Positions 1-10,980 of a stretch of 64,000 bases of DNA are shown here, in pieces (position 1 is the first letter of the stretch; every line of letters begins with the position of its first letter). The notes beneath the pieces were generated by a model. That model was given only the letters and a program-made list of their open reading frames with translations. It was not told the origin of the DNA and made no database searches. The stretch covers positions 92,455,829-92,519,828 of the forward strand of contig CM055897.1 in assembly GCA_029582155.1 (NCBI GenBank), written 5' to 3'. Source of the DNA: Panopea generosa. Lineage: Eukaryota; Mollusca; Bivalvia; Adapedonta; Hiatellidae. A program made the position numbers and the translations under genes.

Positions 1-810
1 AATTTACGGAACTGTAACATAATGTGACGAAAATAAGGCGATGCCAATTTATGGAATGGTAACATAATGTGACGAAAATAAGGTGATGCTAATTTACAGA
101 ACGGTGGCTATGCCAATTTACGGAATGGTAGCATAATGTGATAAAAATAAGGCGGTGCCAATTTACAGATTGGTAACATGATGTGACGAAAATTAGGCGG
201 TGCAAATTTACAAAACGGTTACGTAATGTGACTGAAATAAGGTGGTGCTAATTTACAGAACAGTAACATAATGTTATGAAAATAAGGCGGTGCCAATTTA
301 CAGTTTGGTAACATGATGTGACAAAAATAAGGTGATGCTAATTTACAGAATAGTAACATAATGTGACGAAGTAAGGCGATGCCAATTTACGGAACGGTAA
401 CATAATGTGACGAAAATAAGGCGGTGCCAATTAACGGAACGGTAACACGATATGACGAAAATAAAGAGGTGCCAATTTACGGAACAGTAACATGATGTGA
501 CGAAAATTAGGCTCTGCTTATTTACAGAACAGTAACACAATGTGAAGAAAATAAAGCGGTGCCAATTTACGGAACGGTAACACGATGTGACGAAAATAAA
601 AAGGTGCCAATTTACGGAACAGTAACATGATGTGACGAATATTAGGCTCTGCTTATATACAGAACAGTAACACAATGTGACGAAAATAAGGCGGTGCCAA
701 TTTACGGAACGGTAACACGATGTGACGGAAAAAACGTCGGTGCCATTTTACGGAACGGAATCATAATGTGACAAAAATAAGGCGATACCAGTTTACGGAA
801 CATTAGCACT
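1..810. repeat. Minisatellite, ~45-bp unit, about 17 copies
   Basis: Head-to-tail units built around TTTACGGAACGGTAACA, then TGTGACGAAAATAAGG and a GGTGCC-like end. The first two units are 45 bp each. Copies differ by scattered substitutions and a few are shortened, for example near 97-120. The array is cut by the window start, so its full length is unknown. It decays out near 810. The open frame read on the minus strand here is a by-product of 45 being divisible by three. Confidence 0.92.
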
Positions 811-1660
811 CAACTAGATAGTTTTATAATGCATCTTTTCGAATATTTAGGACTACTGTTTAAAAATAGTCTCGTTTATTTCGGGACTGAAATCACAACC
901 ATTGCGTCAATATGTGAATCTGACGGCAAAGTGAATTCACACAGAAAATTTTACATCAACACCGCCAGAGGTGAATTATTTGGGTAATTTCACTTTTAAA
1001 TTAGCTCTCGAAGCGAATGCATCATATAAAATTTAAAGGTAAATATACCGAGGACACGAAGTTAAGATAGGAGGGGAAGAAGTGCGGCGGCGAAAACGGA
1101 AGAGATAAGGCAGACAACATCGGTGGAAGAGACAGATGACGAGGCAGTTCACGTTGAATTCATTTCTTGTATCTAGTGTCTTGTATTCAACTATCGGCGA
1201 CTGAGGACGAGTCAGGTAATGTTTTAGACACGTGGCAGAAGGCTATTGAACCTAGGATGATTTCTCCTACTCGGTACTTTGAAGGTAAAAAAACCCATAA
1301 AAATATGACTAGCATATATACATTAAATTGGCAAGTTTGTTAGGCCAAGACAGAAAGACAGATATCCCCAGCAAATATTTGTTATTGAAAAAGGTTTGAT
1401 AGTCTTAAGTATGTGCAAATAAGAGCATTGCTAGTTTAAGAGAATGGACAGACGTTTTTATGACATTTGCATCCATTTAATAGGTTCAGTTCACAGAAAA
1501 AGGAACAGAAATTGTTAAGTACATGTCTGTGATAAGGGAAGCAGAATTTCACTTCCTCCCGCATATGGCATGGCAATTGTATTACGAGCAATTCAGGATT
1601 CATCAAGCTGTAAGTCCCCAATCTTTGGGGAAGCTCAAAACTAATTTATGGTTACGAAAT
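811..1660. other. Non-repetitive stretch, no gene recognised
   Basis: The stretch lies between two minisatellites. It contains a purine-rich, relatively GC-rich part at about 1060-1150. Short open frames at 1436-1705 overlap on both strands and show no family motif. I see no transposon protein or RNA gene. Confidence 0.4.
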
Positions 1661-1864
1661 ATGACTGGGTCAAATGGCGGACTGGCTATAAGGGTAGCTA
1701 TATAAGGAGAAGTGTTGGCAGTTATGACTGGGTCAAATGGGGGACTGGCTATAAGGGTAGTCATACAAGAAGAAAGGTTGGCCATTATGACTAGGTCAAA
1801 TGGGGGACTGACCATACAGGGTAGTCATACAAGAAGAAAGGTTGGCCATTATGACTAGGTCAAA

Positions 1865-1886
1865 GGGGGGGGGGGGGGGGGGAGGG
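1865..1886 (+). repeat. Expanded G homopolymer inside the 64-bp array
   Basis: One unit carries 18 consecutive G followed by A and GGG where neighbours have five or six G. A milder expansion with a TT interruption is near 3672-3684. Such a tract could form a G-quadruplex, and it could also be a sequencing or assembly error. Confidence 0.8.
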
Positions 1887-2520
1887 ACTGGCCATACAGG
1901 GTGGTCATACAAGAAGAAAGGTTGGCCATTATGACTAGGTCAAAGGGGGGACTGATCATACAGGGTAGTCATACAAGAAGAAAGGTTGGCCATTATGACT
2001 AGGTCAAATGGGGGACTGACCATACAGGGTAGTCATACAAGAAGAAAGGTTGGCCATTATGACTAGGTCAAAGGGGGGACTGACCATACAGGGTAGTCAT
2101 ACAAGAAGAAAGGTTGGCCATTATGACTAGGTCAAATGGGGGACTGACCATACAGGGTAGTCATACAAGAAGAAAGGTTGGCCATTATGACTAGGTCAAA
2201 GGGGGGACTGACCATACAGGGTAGTCATACAAGAAGAAAGTTTGGCCATTATGACTAGGTCAAATGGGGGACTGACCATACAGGGTAGTCATACAAGAAG
2301 AAAGGTTGGCCATTATGACTAGGTCAAAGGGGGGACTGGCCATACAGGGTAGTCATACAAGAAGAAAGGTTGGCCATTATGACTAGGTCAAAGGGGGGAC
2401 TGACCATACAGGGTAGTCATACAAGTAGAAAGGTTGGCCATTATGACTAGGTCAAATGGGGGACTGACCATACAGGGTAGTCATACAAGAAGAAAGGTTG
2501 GCCATTATGACTAGGTCAAA

Positions 2521-3542
2521 GGGGGATTGACCATACAGGGTAGTCATACAAGAAGAAAGGTTGGCCATTATGACTAGGTCAAATGGGGGACTGACCATAC
2601 AGGGTAGTCATACAAAAAGAAAGGTTGGCCATTATGACTAGGTCAAAGAGGGGACTGGCCATACAGGGTAGTCATACAAGAAGAAAGGTTGGCCATTATG
2701 ACTAGGTCAAATGGGGGACTGACCATACAGGGTAGTCATACAAGAAGAAAGGTTGGCCATTATGACTAGGTCAAAGGGGGGACTGACCATACAGGGTAGT
2801 CATACAAGAAGAAAGGTTGGCCATTATGACTAGGTCAAATGGGGGACTGACCATACAGGGTAGTCATACAAGAAGAAAGGTTGGCCATTATGACTAGGTC
2901 AAATGGGGGACTGACCATACAGGGTAGTCATACAAGAAGAAATGTTGGCCATTATGACTAGGTCAAATGGGGGACTGACCATACAGGGTAGTCATACAAG
3001 AAGAAAGGTTGGCCATTATGACTAGGTCAAAGGGGGATTGACCATACAGGGTAGTCATACAAGAAGAAAGGTTGGCCATTATGACTAGGTCAAATGGGGG
3101 ACTGACCATACAGGGTAGTCATACAAAAAGAAAGGTTGGCCATTATGACTAGGTCAAAGAGGGGACTGGCCATACAGGGTAGTCATACAAGAAGAAAGGT
3201 TGGCCATTATGACTAGGTCAAATGGGGGACTGACCATACAGGGTAGTCATACAAGAAGAAAGGTTGGCCATTATGACTAGGTCAAAGGGGGGACTGACCA
3301 TACAGGGTAGTCATACAAGAAGAAAGGTTGGCCATTATGACTAGGTCAAATGGGGGACTGACCATACAGGGTAGTCATACAAGAAGAAAGGTTGGCCATT
3401 ATGACTAGGTCAAATGGGGGACTGACCATACAGGGTAGTCATACAAGAAGAAATGTTGGCCATTATGACTAGGTCAAATGGGGGACTGATCATACAGGGT
3501 AGTCATACAAGAAGAAAGGTTGGCCATTATGACTAGGTCAAA
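2521..3542. repeat. 511-bp higher-order duplication within the 64-bp array
   Basis: Diagnostic variants recur at exactly 511 bp. GGGGGATTGACC starts at 2521 and 3032, the TACAAAAAGA variant at 2611 and 3122, and AAATGTTGG at 2940 and 3451. This shows a block of eight units (one base short of 8 x 64) duplicated in tandem as a whole. Confidence 0.85.
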
Positions 3543-4298
3543 GGGGGGGACTGGCCATACAGGGTAGTCATACAAGAAGAAAGGTTGGCCATTATGACTA
3601 GGTCAAAGGGGGGACTGGTCATACAGGGTAGTCATACAAGAAGAAAGGTTGGCCATTATGACTAGGTCAAAGGGGGGGGGGGTTGGACTGACCATACAGG
3701 GTAGTCATACAAGAAGAAAGGTTGGCCATTATGACTAGGTCAAATGGGGGACTGACCATACAGGGTAGTCATACAAGAAGAAAGGTTGGCCATTATGACT
3801 AGGTCAAAGGGGGGACTGGCCATACAGGGTAGTCATACAAGAAGAAAGGTTGGCCATTATGACTAGGTCAAATGGGGGACTGACCATACAGGGTAGTCAT
3901 ACAAGAAGAAAGGTTGGCCATTATGACTAGGTCAAATGGGGGACTGACCATACAGGGTAGTCATACAAGAAGAAAGGTTGGCCAGTATGACTAGGTTAAA
4001 TGGGGGACTGACCATACAGGGTAGTTGTACAAGAAGAAAGGTTGGCCATTATGACTAGGTCAAATGGGGGACTGACCATACAGGAAAGTTGTACAAGAAG
4101 AAAGGTTGGCCATTATGGCTGGGTCAAATTAGGGACTGGCCATACAGGAAAGATGTACAAGAAGAAAGGTTGGGACCTTTGTTCATAATAGGTTATCAGT
4201 TATATGTAAAGACGGACTTTCGATCCGTGTGAATTCTTGCATATCTGCACTGCACTTCGTGGGGACTTTCCAGAGAGCAATTGTTTCTGAATAAGCTA

Positions 4299-6262
4299 AG
4301 TAAGTGTCAATGTGATACAGTCATACATTACTATGACAGATATATGCAATTGCTACTATAGATAAGTTAGTATTAAAGGGATACAGATGGGTTAATGTGA
4401 AACAGATCTACATTACTCTGATTATAGATATGCAATTGTTACTGTATAAGATATGTGTAAATGTGATCTACAGTTGTTACTGTATAATATAAGTGTAAAT
4501 GTGATCTACAGTTGTTACTGTATAAGATATGTGTAAATGTGATCTACAGTTGTTACTGTATAAGATAAGTGTTAATGTGATATACAGTTGTTACTGTATA
4601 AGATATATGTAAATGTGATCTGCAATTGTTACTGTATAAGATAAGTGTAAATGTGATCTACAGTTGTTACTGTATTAGATAAGTGTTAATGTGATCTACA
4701 GTTGTTACTGTATTAGATAAGTGTAAATGTGATCTACAGTTGTTACTATATAAGATAAGTGTAAATGTGATCTACAGTTGTTACTGTATTAGAAATGTGT
4801 ACATGTGATCTACAGTTGTTACTGTATTAGATATGTGTAAATGTGATCTACAGTTGTTACTGTATAAGATATGTGTAAATGTGATCTACAGTTGTTACTG
4901 TATTAGATACTGTAATGTGATCTACAGTTGTTACTGTATAGATATGTGTAATGTGATCTACAGTTGTTACTGTATAAGATGTGTAAATGATCTACAGTTG
5001 TTACTGTATAAGATAGTGTAAATGTGATCTACATTGTTACTGTATAAGATATGTGTAAATGTGATCTACATTGTTACTGTATAAGATATGTGTAATGTGA
5101 TCTACAGTTGTTACTGTATAAGATAAGTGTAAATGTGATTCAAGTTGTTACTGTATAAGATAAGTGTAATGTGATCTACAGTTGTTACTGTATAGATAAG
5201 TGTAAATGTGATCTACAGTTGTTACTGTATAAGATATGTGTAAATGTGATCTACAGTTGTTACTGTATAAGATAGTGTAATGTGATCTACAGTTGTTACT
5301 GTATAAGATAAGTGTAAATGTGATCTACAGTTGTTACTGTATTAGATAAGTGTAAATGTGATCTACAGTTGTTACTGTATAAGATAAGTGTAAATGTGAT
5401 CTACAGTTGTTACTGTATAAGATAAGTGTAAATGTGATCTACAGTTGTTACTGTATAAGATAAGTGTAAATGTGATCTACAGTTGTTACTGTATTAGATA
5501 AGTGTAAATGTGATCTACAGTTGTTACTGTATAAGATAAGTGTAAATGTGATCTACAGTTGTTACTGTATAAGATAAGTGTAAATGTGATCTACAGTTGT
5601 TACTGTATAAGATAAGTGTAAATGTTATCTACAGTGTGTTACTGTATAAGATAAGTGTAATGTGATCTACAGTTGTTACTGTATAGATAAGTGTAAATGT
5701 GATCTACAGTTGTTACTGTATAAGATAAGTGTAAATGTGATCTACAGTTGTTACTGTATAAGATATGTGTAAATGTGATCTACAGTTGTTACTGTATAAG
5801 ATAAGTGTAAATGTGATCTACAGTTGTTACTGTATTAGATAAGTGTAAATGTTATCTACAGTTGTTGTATAGATAAAGTGTAAATGTTATCTACAGTTGT
5901 TACTGTATAAGATAAGTGTAAATGTGATCTACAGTTGTTACTGTATTAGATAAGTGTAAATGTGATCTACAGTTGTTACTGTATAAGATATGTGTAAATG
6001 TGATCTACAATTGTTACTGTATAAAATAAGTGTTAATGTGATCTACAGTTGTTACTGTATAAGATAAGTGTTAATGTATTAGATACGTATTAAATAAATG
6101 TGATATGTCTATGTTACTGTGATAGATATGCAGTTGTTACTGTATAAGATTTATAAGTGTTAATGTGATGTAGATCTATATGCAATTATTACTGTATAAG
6201 GTATATTTGTTTTAATTTAATATGATATAGATCGATGTTTTTGTGATATGCAATTGTGACTG
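4299..6262. repeat. Minisatellite, 38-bp unit, about 46 core copies
   Basis: The core from about 4431 to 6180 repeats AAGTGTAAATGTGATCTACA then GTTGTTACTGTATAAGAT. Flanks at 4299-4430 and 6060-6262 are degenerate copies. Single-base deletions cluster at about 4900-5290, where units fall to 34-37 bp, for example AGTGTAATG for AAGTGTAAATG. That cluster could be real or could be uncorrected long-read indels. Confidence 0.95.
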
Positions 6263-6267
6263 TGACT

Positions 6268-7260
6268 GACTACCTCGCTGCATTTGAATTGGCTCTTGGT
6301 TTTCAGCAGGGTTTTAAACTGGGATTTTAGGGGTCAAGTCACAAATTTGATAAAATAACTTAAAATTTGCTATTGATCGTAAGAGAACAGATTGCGAAAT
6401 ATTTAAGGCACAGCGACTAGTTCAAGCAAGCATTGCTCATAATACTAATCTTGCCTACAGCAAAGGCATAAAGAAGTTTGAAACATTCAGAAATATTAAT
6501 AAATTGTTGAATATGTGGACGGTACCATTGTCACATTTGGATGCCATTATAGGTTGCCCTTATGAAATGGGTTATGCTCCCAATTAAGTTGAGTCATATC
6601 TAAATACATCGAAGTAACTTGGCCAATTTTGCAATGACACATGCTGTGGAAGGTTTCGTAGGCTTGGGCCATCATTTAATTTGTGGGTACCAATCCTGCT
6701 GGATTCACTGGTTCAAAATTGTGCCACTCTCAAGCACATTTGAGTTTCAGAATAAGAGGCAGTTTTGCTAAAAGCAGCATTTACTCTAGTAATTTAGGCC
6801 TGTTTAGAGGGGGTGAATTGGTAGTGTTGTCGAGTGAACAATAATATTTTACTTGAGCATTGATGATGTCGTCGAAATACGAACACCAGTAAAATAGGTC
6901 GCAGTACACCGAAATTATTGATATGGTTGCGCAAGTAAAAAATAAAGCCAAACTGGAGCATCTATTTTGATACCTATATGTGCAAGTCAAGGTACAATAT
7001 GTCCTGTTTAAGCTGTGACCGGTCATATGAGAATTAGAAATCCTCATTCACATGTATTCTTTTGCCTTGGAAGTCTGATGCTTTTCTAAGATATATCCGA
7101 ATATAGTAGAGATAAGCTTAAGCGATATAACTTTTTAGAAGGGGACATAAGCCGTCTTGGTTTTTGTTGTGTCAGAAAAAATCTTCCAAGTAGATGCATT
7201 TGAGTCTAATAGCATCTTGCGTCTTGGTATTGCTAAATGAGAGAAAGGATCGAACGTATG
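6268..7260 (+). pseudogene. Decayed tyrosine recombinase (Ngaro/DIRS-like)
   Basis: Conceptual translation across several frames gives a recognisable tyrosine-recombinase layout. A leader reads GFQQGFKLGF (about 6300-6328). The N-terminal SAM-like region includes ASIAHNTNLAYSKGIKKFE, MWTVPLSHL and EMGYAPN (6408-6575). The core includes LLKAAFTL followed by FRGGELVVLS (6803-6832), where the Arg codon 6806-6808 fits the first catalytic Arg of the usual LRxGEL motif. Next come IPICASQGTICPV (ends about 7008) and FESNSILRLGIA (from 7199). That last segment corresponds to the SHSFRIGAA box, with its His now Asn. At least four in-frame stops and several frameshifts show it is dead. Tyrosine recombinases of this shape belong to DIRS-order retroelements and some DNA transposons. 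The SGNH-like end at 9840-10030 favours Ngaro. No reverse transcriptase was seen upstream, where the 38-bp array lies. Confidence 0.68.
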
Positions 7261-7455
7261 CAGCTGTTAGTTTGATATTGATGTATGATAAAGTAGATTA
7301 GCATATGCACCTACCAGCTTAGTATCAATATAGGATTCAGTAAACTTGGTAACCTGCTATATAACAAAATGGTTTGTTTTTACTGTTTGATGAACATTGC
7401 CTTTTAGTGCATTGTTTGGCTATATTTGGTAAATGATAAAAATGAAATGATAAAG
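7261..7455. other. Transition into the 48-bp array
   Basis: Scattered diverged pieces of the following repeat, such as TATGCACCTA near 7303, are visible. Nothing else is recognised. Confidence 0.4.
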
Positions 7456-8425
7456 CCTACCTGCGTTTGCATCTGGTGGCTTGCTATTGCTATATTATAA
7501 TACCCACTAGTGTATGCACCTAGAGGCCTGCTATTGCAATATTATAAAAGCCCACTAGTGTATGCACCTAGAGGCCTGCTATTGCAATATTATAAAAGCC
7601 CACTAGTGTATGCACCTAGGGGCCTGCTATTGCTATATTATGAAACCCACTAGTGTATGCACCTAGAGGCCTGCTATTGCAATATTATAAAAGCCCACTA
7701 GTATATGCACCTAGAGGCCTGTTATTGCAATATTATAAAAGCCCACTAGTGTATGCACATAGAGGCCTGCTTTTGCAATATATAAAAGCCCACTAGTATA
7801 TGCACCTAGGGGCTTGCTATGCTATGTTGAAAATGATAACACCGACCTGCGTTAGCACCTGGTGGCTTGCTATTGCAATATTATAAAAGCCCACTAGTGT
7901 ATGCACCTAGAGGCCTGCTATTGCAATATTATAAAAGCCCACTAGTGTATGCACATAGAGGCCTGCTTTTGCAATATTATAAAAGCCCACTAGTATATGC
8001 AACTAGGGGCTTGCTATGCTATGTTGAAAATGATAACACCGACCTGCGTTAGCACCTGGTGGCTTGCTATTGCAGTTTTATAAAAGTCCACTAGTGTATG
8101 CACCTAGGAGCCTGCTATTAATATGGTGAAAATGATAACACCGACCTGCACTTGCACCTGGTGGCTGGCTATTGCTATATTTTGAAAGTCCACTAGGGGC
8201 CTGCTATTGATATGTTGTAAATGATAAAGCAAGCTGCATTAGCACCTGGTGGCTTGCTATTACTATATTATAAAAATCCACTAGTGTATGCACCTAGAGG
8301 CCTGCTATTGCTATGTTGTAAATGATAAAGACGACCTGCGTTGGCACCTGGCGGCCAGCTATTCCCAGATTATAAAAGCCCATTAGTGTATGCACCCAGG
8401 GACCTGCTATTGCTGTTATTGTGGA
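7456..8425. repeat. Minisatellite, 48-bp unit with a second interleaved unit type, about 20 copies
   Basis: The main unit is CTAGAGGCCTGCTATTGCAA then TATTATAAAAGCCCACTAG and TGTATGCAC. A second type contains AAAATGATAACACCGACCTG and GCACCTGGTGGCTTGC. It appears near 7829, 8024, 8128, 8219 and 8320, and becomes regular in the right half, giving a compound period of about 100 bp. The short plus-strand open frames here are repeat artefacts. Confidence 0.92.
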
Positions 8426-9037
8426 ATAAAAGATACATAATTGATGTGCATTGGCATTGGTTTGATCAAATCGTATCGTGCAAAGTATGTGGTATTTTTG
8501 AACTTAAGTTTAAATCGTTCTATATATATTCTGTGAAAACATTCATTTTTGTGGGTATTAAATTCTTTAAAAAACAATATTTATTTTTTCACTTTCGACA
8601 TCGCAGTTATTGACCTTTGCTGTAATACACACGTCGCACGTCAGGGTTTATCCACCCCGCTGTGCCAATATGAGTTGACACATGCCAATTAGTACCCTAA
8701 TATACAAGTACGATATAGAACTAATTGTATGCAACACCAGGTGATGAAAGGAGAAGTACGACATCTAATCCAGAAAGGGTTTCAGAGCGCAGGCTTACAC
8801 TATTTACAAAATCATCAATGTAAATATTGATGCAATACGACGAAAGAAAATATATAAGTAAAGGATGGATTTTTTACCACAATGCGATGCACGCAGGTAT
8901 ATGAAAACTGAGGTAATTTATATTGACAACATTAAATTATTGCGTAAACTTAGTTCTCAGTTATTTGATTTCGTTGTCTAGGCTTCCAACGAAATCACCG
9001 AAAATTAGTATCCCACGAAAATTAATAATTTCACAGT
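8426..9037. other. Spacer, with one diverged relative of the 9-kb repeat
   Basis: Positions 8455-8535 (TTTGATCAAATCGTATCGTG, then CAAAGTATGTGGTA) are a diverged copy of part of the repeat at 9038-9340. The rest, 8540-9037, shows no gene, RNA or tandem structure that I can recognise. Confidence 0.55.
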
Positions 9038-9340
9038 AGTATACGATTAGGATGTTTAAGGTTATATACTTAGTCAACCAATGGGCTTGGGTTTGATCAT
9101 ATTGTATCGTGCAAAGCATGTGGTTGTCTTTGAACAGAGTTTTAGTTGCGTAAAGTCGTTCTATATATATAGTATATGATAAGGATGTTTGAAGTTAGAT
9201 ACTTAGTCAACCAATGGGCTTGGTTTGATCATATTGCATCGTGCAAAGTATGTGGTAGTCTTTGAACAGGATTTTAGTTGCTTGAAGTTGTTCTATAAAA
9301 ATTATATATATAGTATATGATTAGGATGTTTGGAGTCTAA
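9038..9340. repeat. Tandem repeat, ~133-141-bp unit, about 2.2 copies
   Basis: Units start at 9038, 9171 and 9312 with AGTATA[C/T]GATTAGGATGTTT. They continue with CTTAGTCAACCAATGGGCTT and TTTGATCATATTG. The third copy is truncated after about 30 bp. Confidence 0.85.
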
Positions 9341-9392
9341 TAGCATATCTTCTCTATGTGAATGTTGTGTATAGTTTAATTTTGGTAAAACA

Positions 9393-9452
9393 TTTATATA
9401 TATATATATATTTTTTTTTTATATATATATATGTATGTATATATATATAAGG
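9393..9452. repeat. AT-rich microsatellite
   Basis: TA dinucleotides interrupted by a run of ten to eleven T and by ATGTATG. A frame crossing it on the minus strand (IYIYIK repeats) is an artefact. Confidence 0.9.
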
Positions 9453-9839
9453 TAGGTAAGTTAAAACTGTAAGGACGCATGTTGTTATTATAGATGTCTG
9501 GCTGATAGGTAGTGATAGGTTACTTGTACATTGACTGAGCACATGTGGGGGCACCGCGTAGAGGTACAGACAGTACCTTCGGAGTTAAAAATGCTAATAG
9601 AGTAAAGTGGATGCCAAAACGTTGCATAAAATGTAGAACTGATATCACGACTGCAATACGAATACATACACAATGCATAGTCAAAGGTTCTAGTCATGTA
9701 TCTTGGGCGAATGACTGGTGCAACTTTAATGGAATGGTATTAGAATATCAATATGCAATGGTATCGTGAATATTAAGTCAATGTTGCTCGATACAAGGTT
9801 AATGTTTTTTGGTATGGTACAGTAAGTCATGGCGTGGCA

Positions 9840-10030
9840 CTGGCTGTACGTAGTCAACATAGACACGGCAATAGGCGAATTAAAAATTACTTGTATTATG
9901 GCAGGGTCAATTTGTGAATCACGCTGACATTATCATATCATCAAATGGTTTTTACAATAATGATGGGGTCCATCTGTCAGAAATCAGAACTGATTTGTTT
10001 ACTTTATTATTGAAGAGGCATATAAAATAG
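9840..10030 (+). pseudogene. C-terminal remnant of an SGNH-hydrolase-like protein
   Basis: Frame 9920-10030 reads HADIIISSNGFYNNDGVHLS followed by EIRTDLFTLLLKRHIK and a TAG. The DGVHLS at 9962-9979 contains the D-x-x-H pair that ends SGNH/GDSL-like hydrolases. Upstream, NIDTAIGE (9856-9879) and a Gly-Ser-Ile box (9904) fit the preceding helix and loop, but in another frame, so at least one frameshift is present. A stand-alone domain of this type with the DGVHLS box accompanies recombinase ORFs in Ngaro-type retroelements of aquatic animals. The tyrosine-recombinase relic 2.6 kb upstream on the same strand makes that the likeliest origin. The 75-codon open frame at 9545-9769 may be part of the same gene, but I could not match it. 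Confidence 0.55.
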
Positions 10031-10429
10031 GTACTGAATAAGAACGAGGAATTTTTGGGCAAACTTTGTAAGTGTGGCAGGAAAAATCCAGAGAGGAACA
10101 TGATTTCCATGTGCTCATTTTGGTCTAAAGAGTTTGTATCAAGTTATACGGCTTTGTATTTGTGCCGATGCGTAATATCCACCTTCTGGTGCATAGCTTA
10201 GCTGTTTTATTTGTGTAGGTCGAGCGGTTCGAAGCAATATTGCGTAAACAACCTGGATACCGTCGTATTGCTCGAGTCCTTTCTGGCGGTTTCCTGTAAT
10301 TTGTGTGATCACACGCTATTATTTTTCAAATGTGGAATATGAATATTATTAAACTTTCAATTAATTTGATTTAGTGTTGTTTTTAATGATTTTAGTTTGT
10401 TGCAATGTTTAGCATCAATTAATGTCATG
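10031..10429. other. No gene recognised
   Basis: This AT-rich stretch follows the SGNH relic and could be its 3' untranslated part. There is no direct evidence for any feature. Confidence 0.35.
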
Positions 10430-10640
10430 AGAGGCTAGAGACGATCATCTAGCCAGCACTCAAACACACTCATCTCTGCAAGTTACTGCAAGCTTTCCCA
10501 TTTGAATCAACAGTGGGAGACGATTGACAGTGGGAGGCAATGTCGCATATCAGGCATAACTGAGACTCTGGCTGACCAGGTATTTGAACCCAAGTTGTCC
10601 AGGGATTGCAACATGTTACTGGCTGCGCTAACCGTGCAAG
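10430..10640 (-). mobile_element. Possible tRNA-derived SINE
   Basis: Read on the minus strand, 10638-10570 resembles a tRNA head. An A-box-like GGTTAGCGCAGCCAG is followed about 40 bases on by a B-box-like GGGTTCAAATACC. The non-tRNA body would run towards 10430, where GAGACGATCATCTAG-type sequence ends it. The acceptor arms do not pair well, so this is not a functional tRNA gene. Confidence 0.45.
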
Positions 10641-10708
10641 TATTATTGATTTGAGTCATCTTATAATAAATAAAAAAAGAACGATAACACTATTCGTTTA
10701 GGCTGTTT

Positions 10709-10803
10709 AAATTTATAGAATGATAACACAATGTGTCAGACAGTAAGTAAGCAGAGCAAATTTACAGAACGGTGAAACAAGATGACGACAATTAGTCGGT
10801 GCT
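10709..10803. repeat. Two diverged relics of the 45-bp unit
   Basis: AATTTATAGAATGATAACAC and, 48 bp on, AATTTACAGAACGGTGAAAC match the unit of the array at the window start (about 10 kb away) far better than chance. They suggest a former or seeded copy of that minisatellite. Confidence 0.6.
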
Positions 10804-10980
10804 AGTATACTTTACGTTAACACAGTGTTTGGTGGCGATAATAACGTAAACATTTTAACTTAACTGGAACGTTTTATGTCGCATTGTTTCAATTACCAGA
10901 CTTATATTTTATATTAAACATTAAATTAGACTTTAAGTTTGTATTTCATTAAGTCTGCTTACAAACACCTTAAAATTTAA

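Larger units (their letters stand above)
1661..4173. repeat. Minisatellite, 64-bp unit, about 39 copies
   Basis: Very homogeneous units run from ATGACTAGGTCAAATGGGGG through CTGACCATACAGGGTAGTC and ATACAAGAAGAAAGGTTGG to the next ATGACTAGG. Two main variants, with AAATGGGGG or AAAGGGGGG, often alternate. The first two units and the last three are the most divergent, as expected when homogenisation is strongest in the middle. Runs of five or more G recur in every unit. A 511-bp block of eight units is itself duplicated at 2521-3542. Confidence 0.97.

Noticed and set aside
343-675. 110-codon minus-strand frame with repeated YCSVNWH
   Set aside because: Product of the 45-bp unit, which is divisible by three.
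1190-1230. CTGAGGACGAG near 1200 as a hammerhead ribozyme core
   Set aside because: It has a CTGANGA-like box but no GAAA after the would-be stem II.
4299-6262. CRISPR-like appearance of short direct repeats
   Set aside because: Units are contiguous with no unique spacers, and the setting is eukaryotic; ordinary minisatellite. The same holds for the other arrays.
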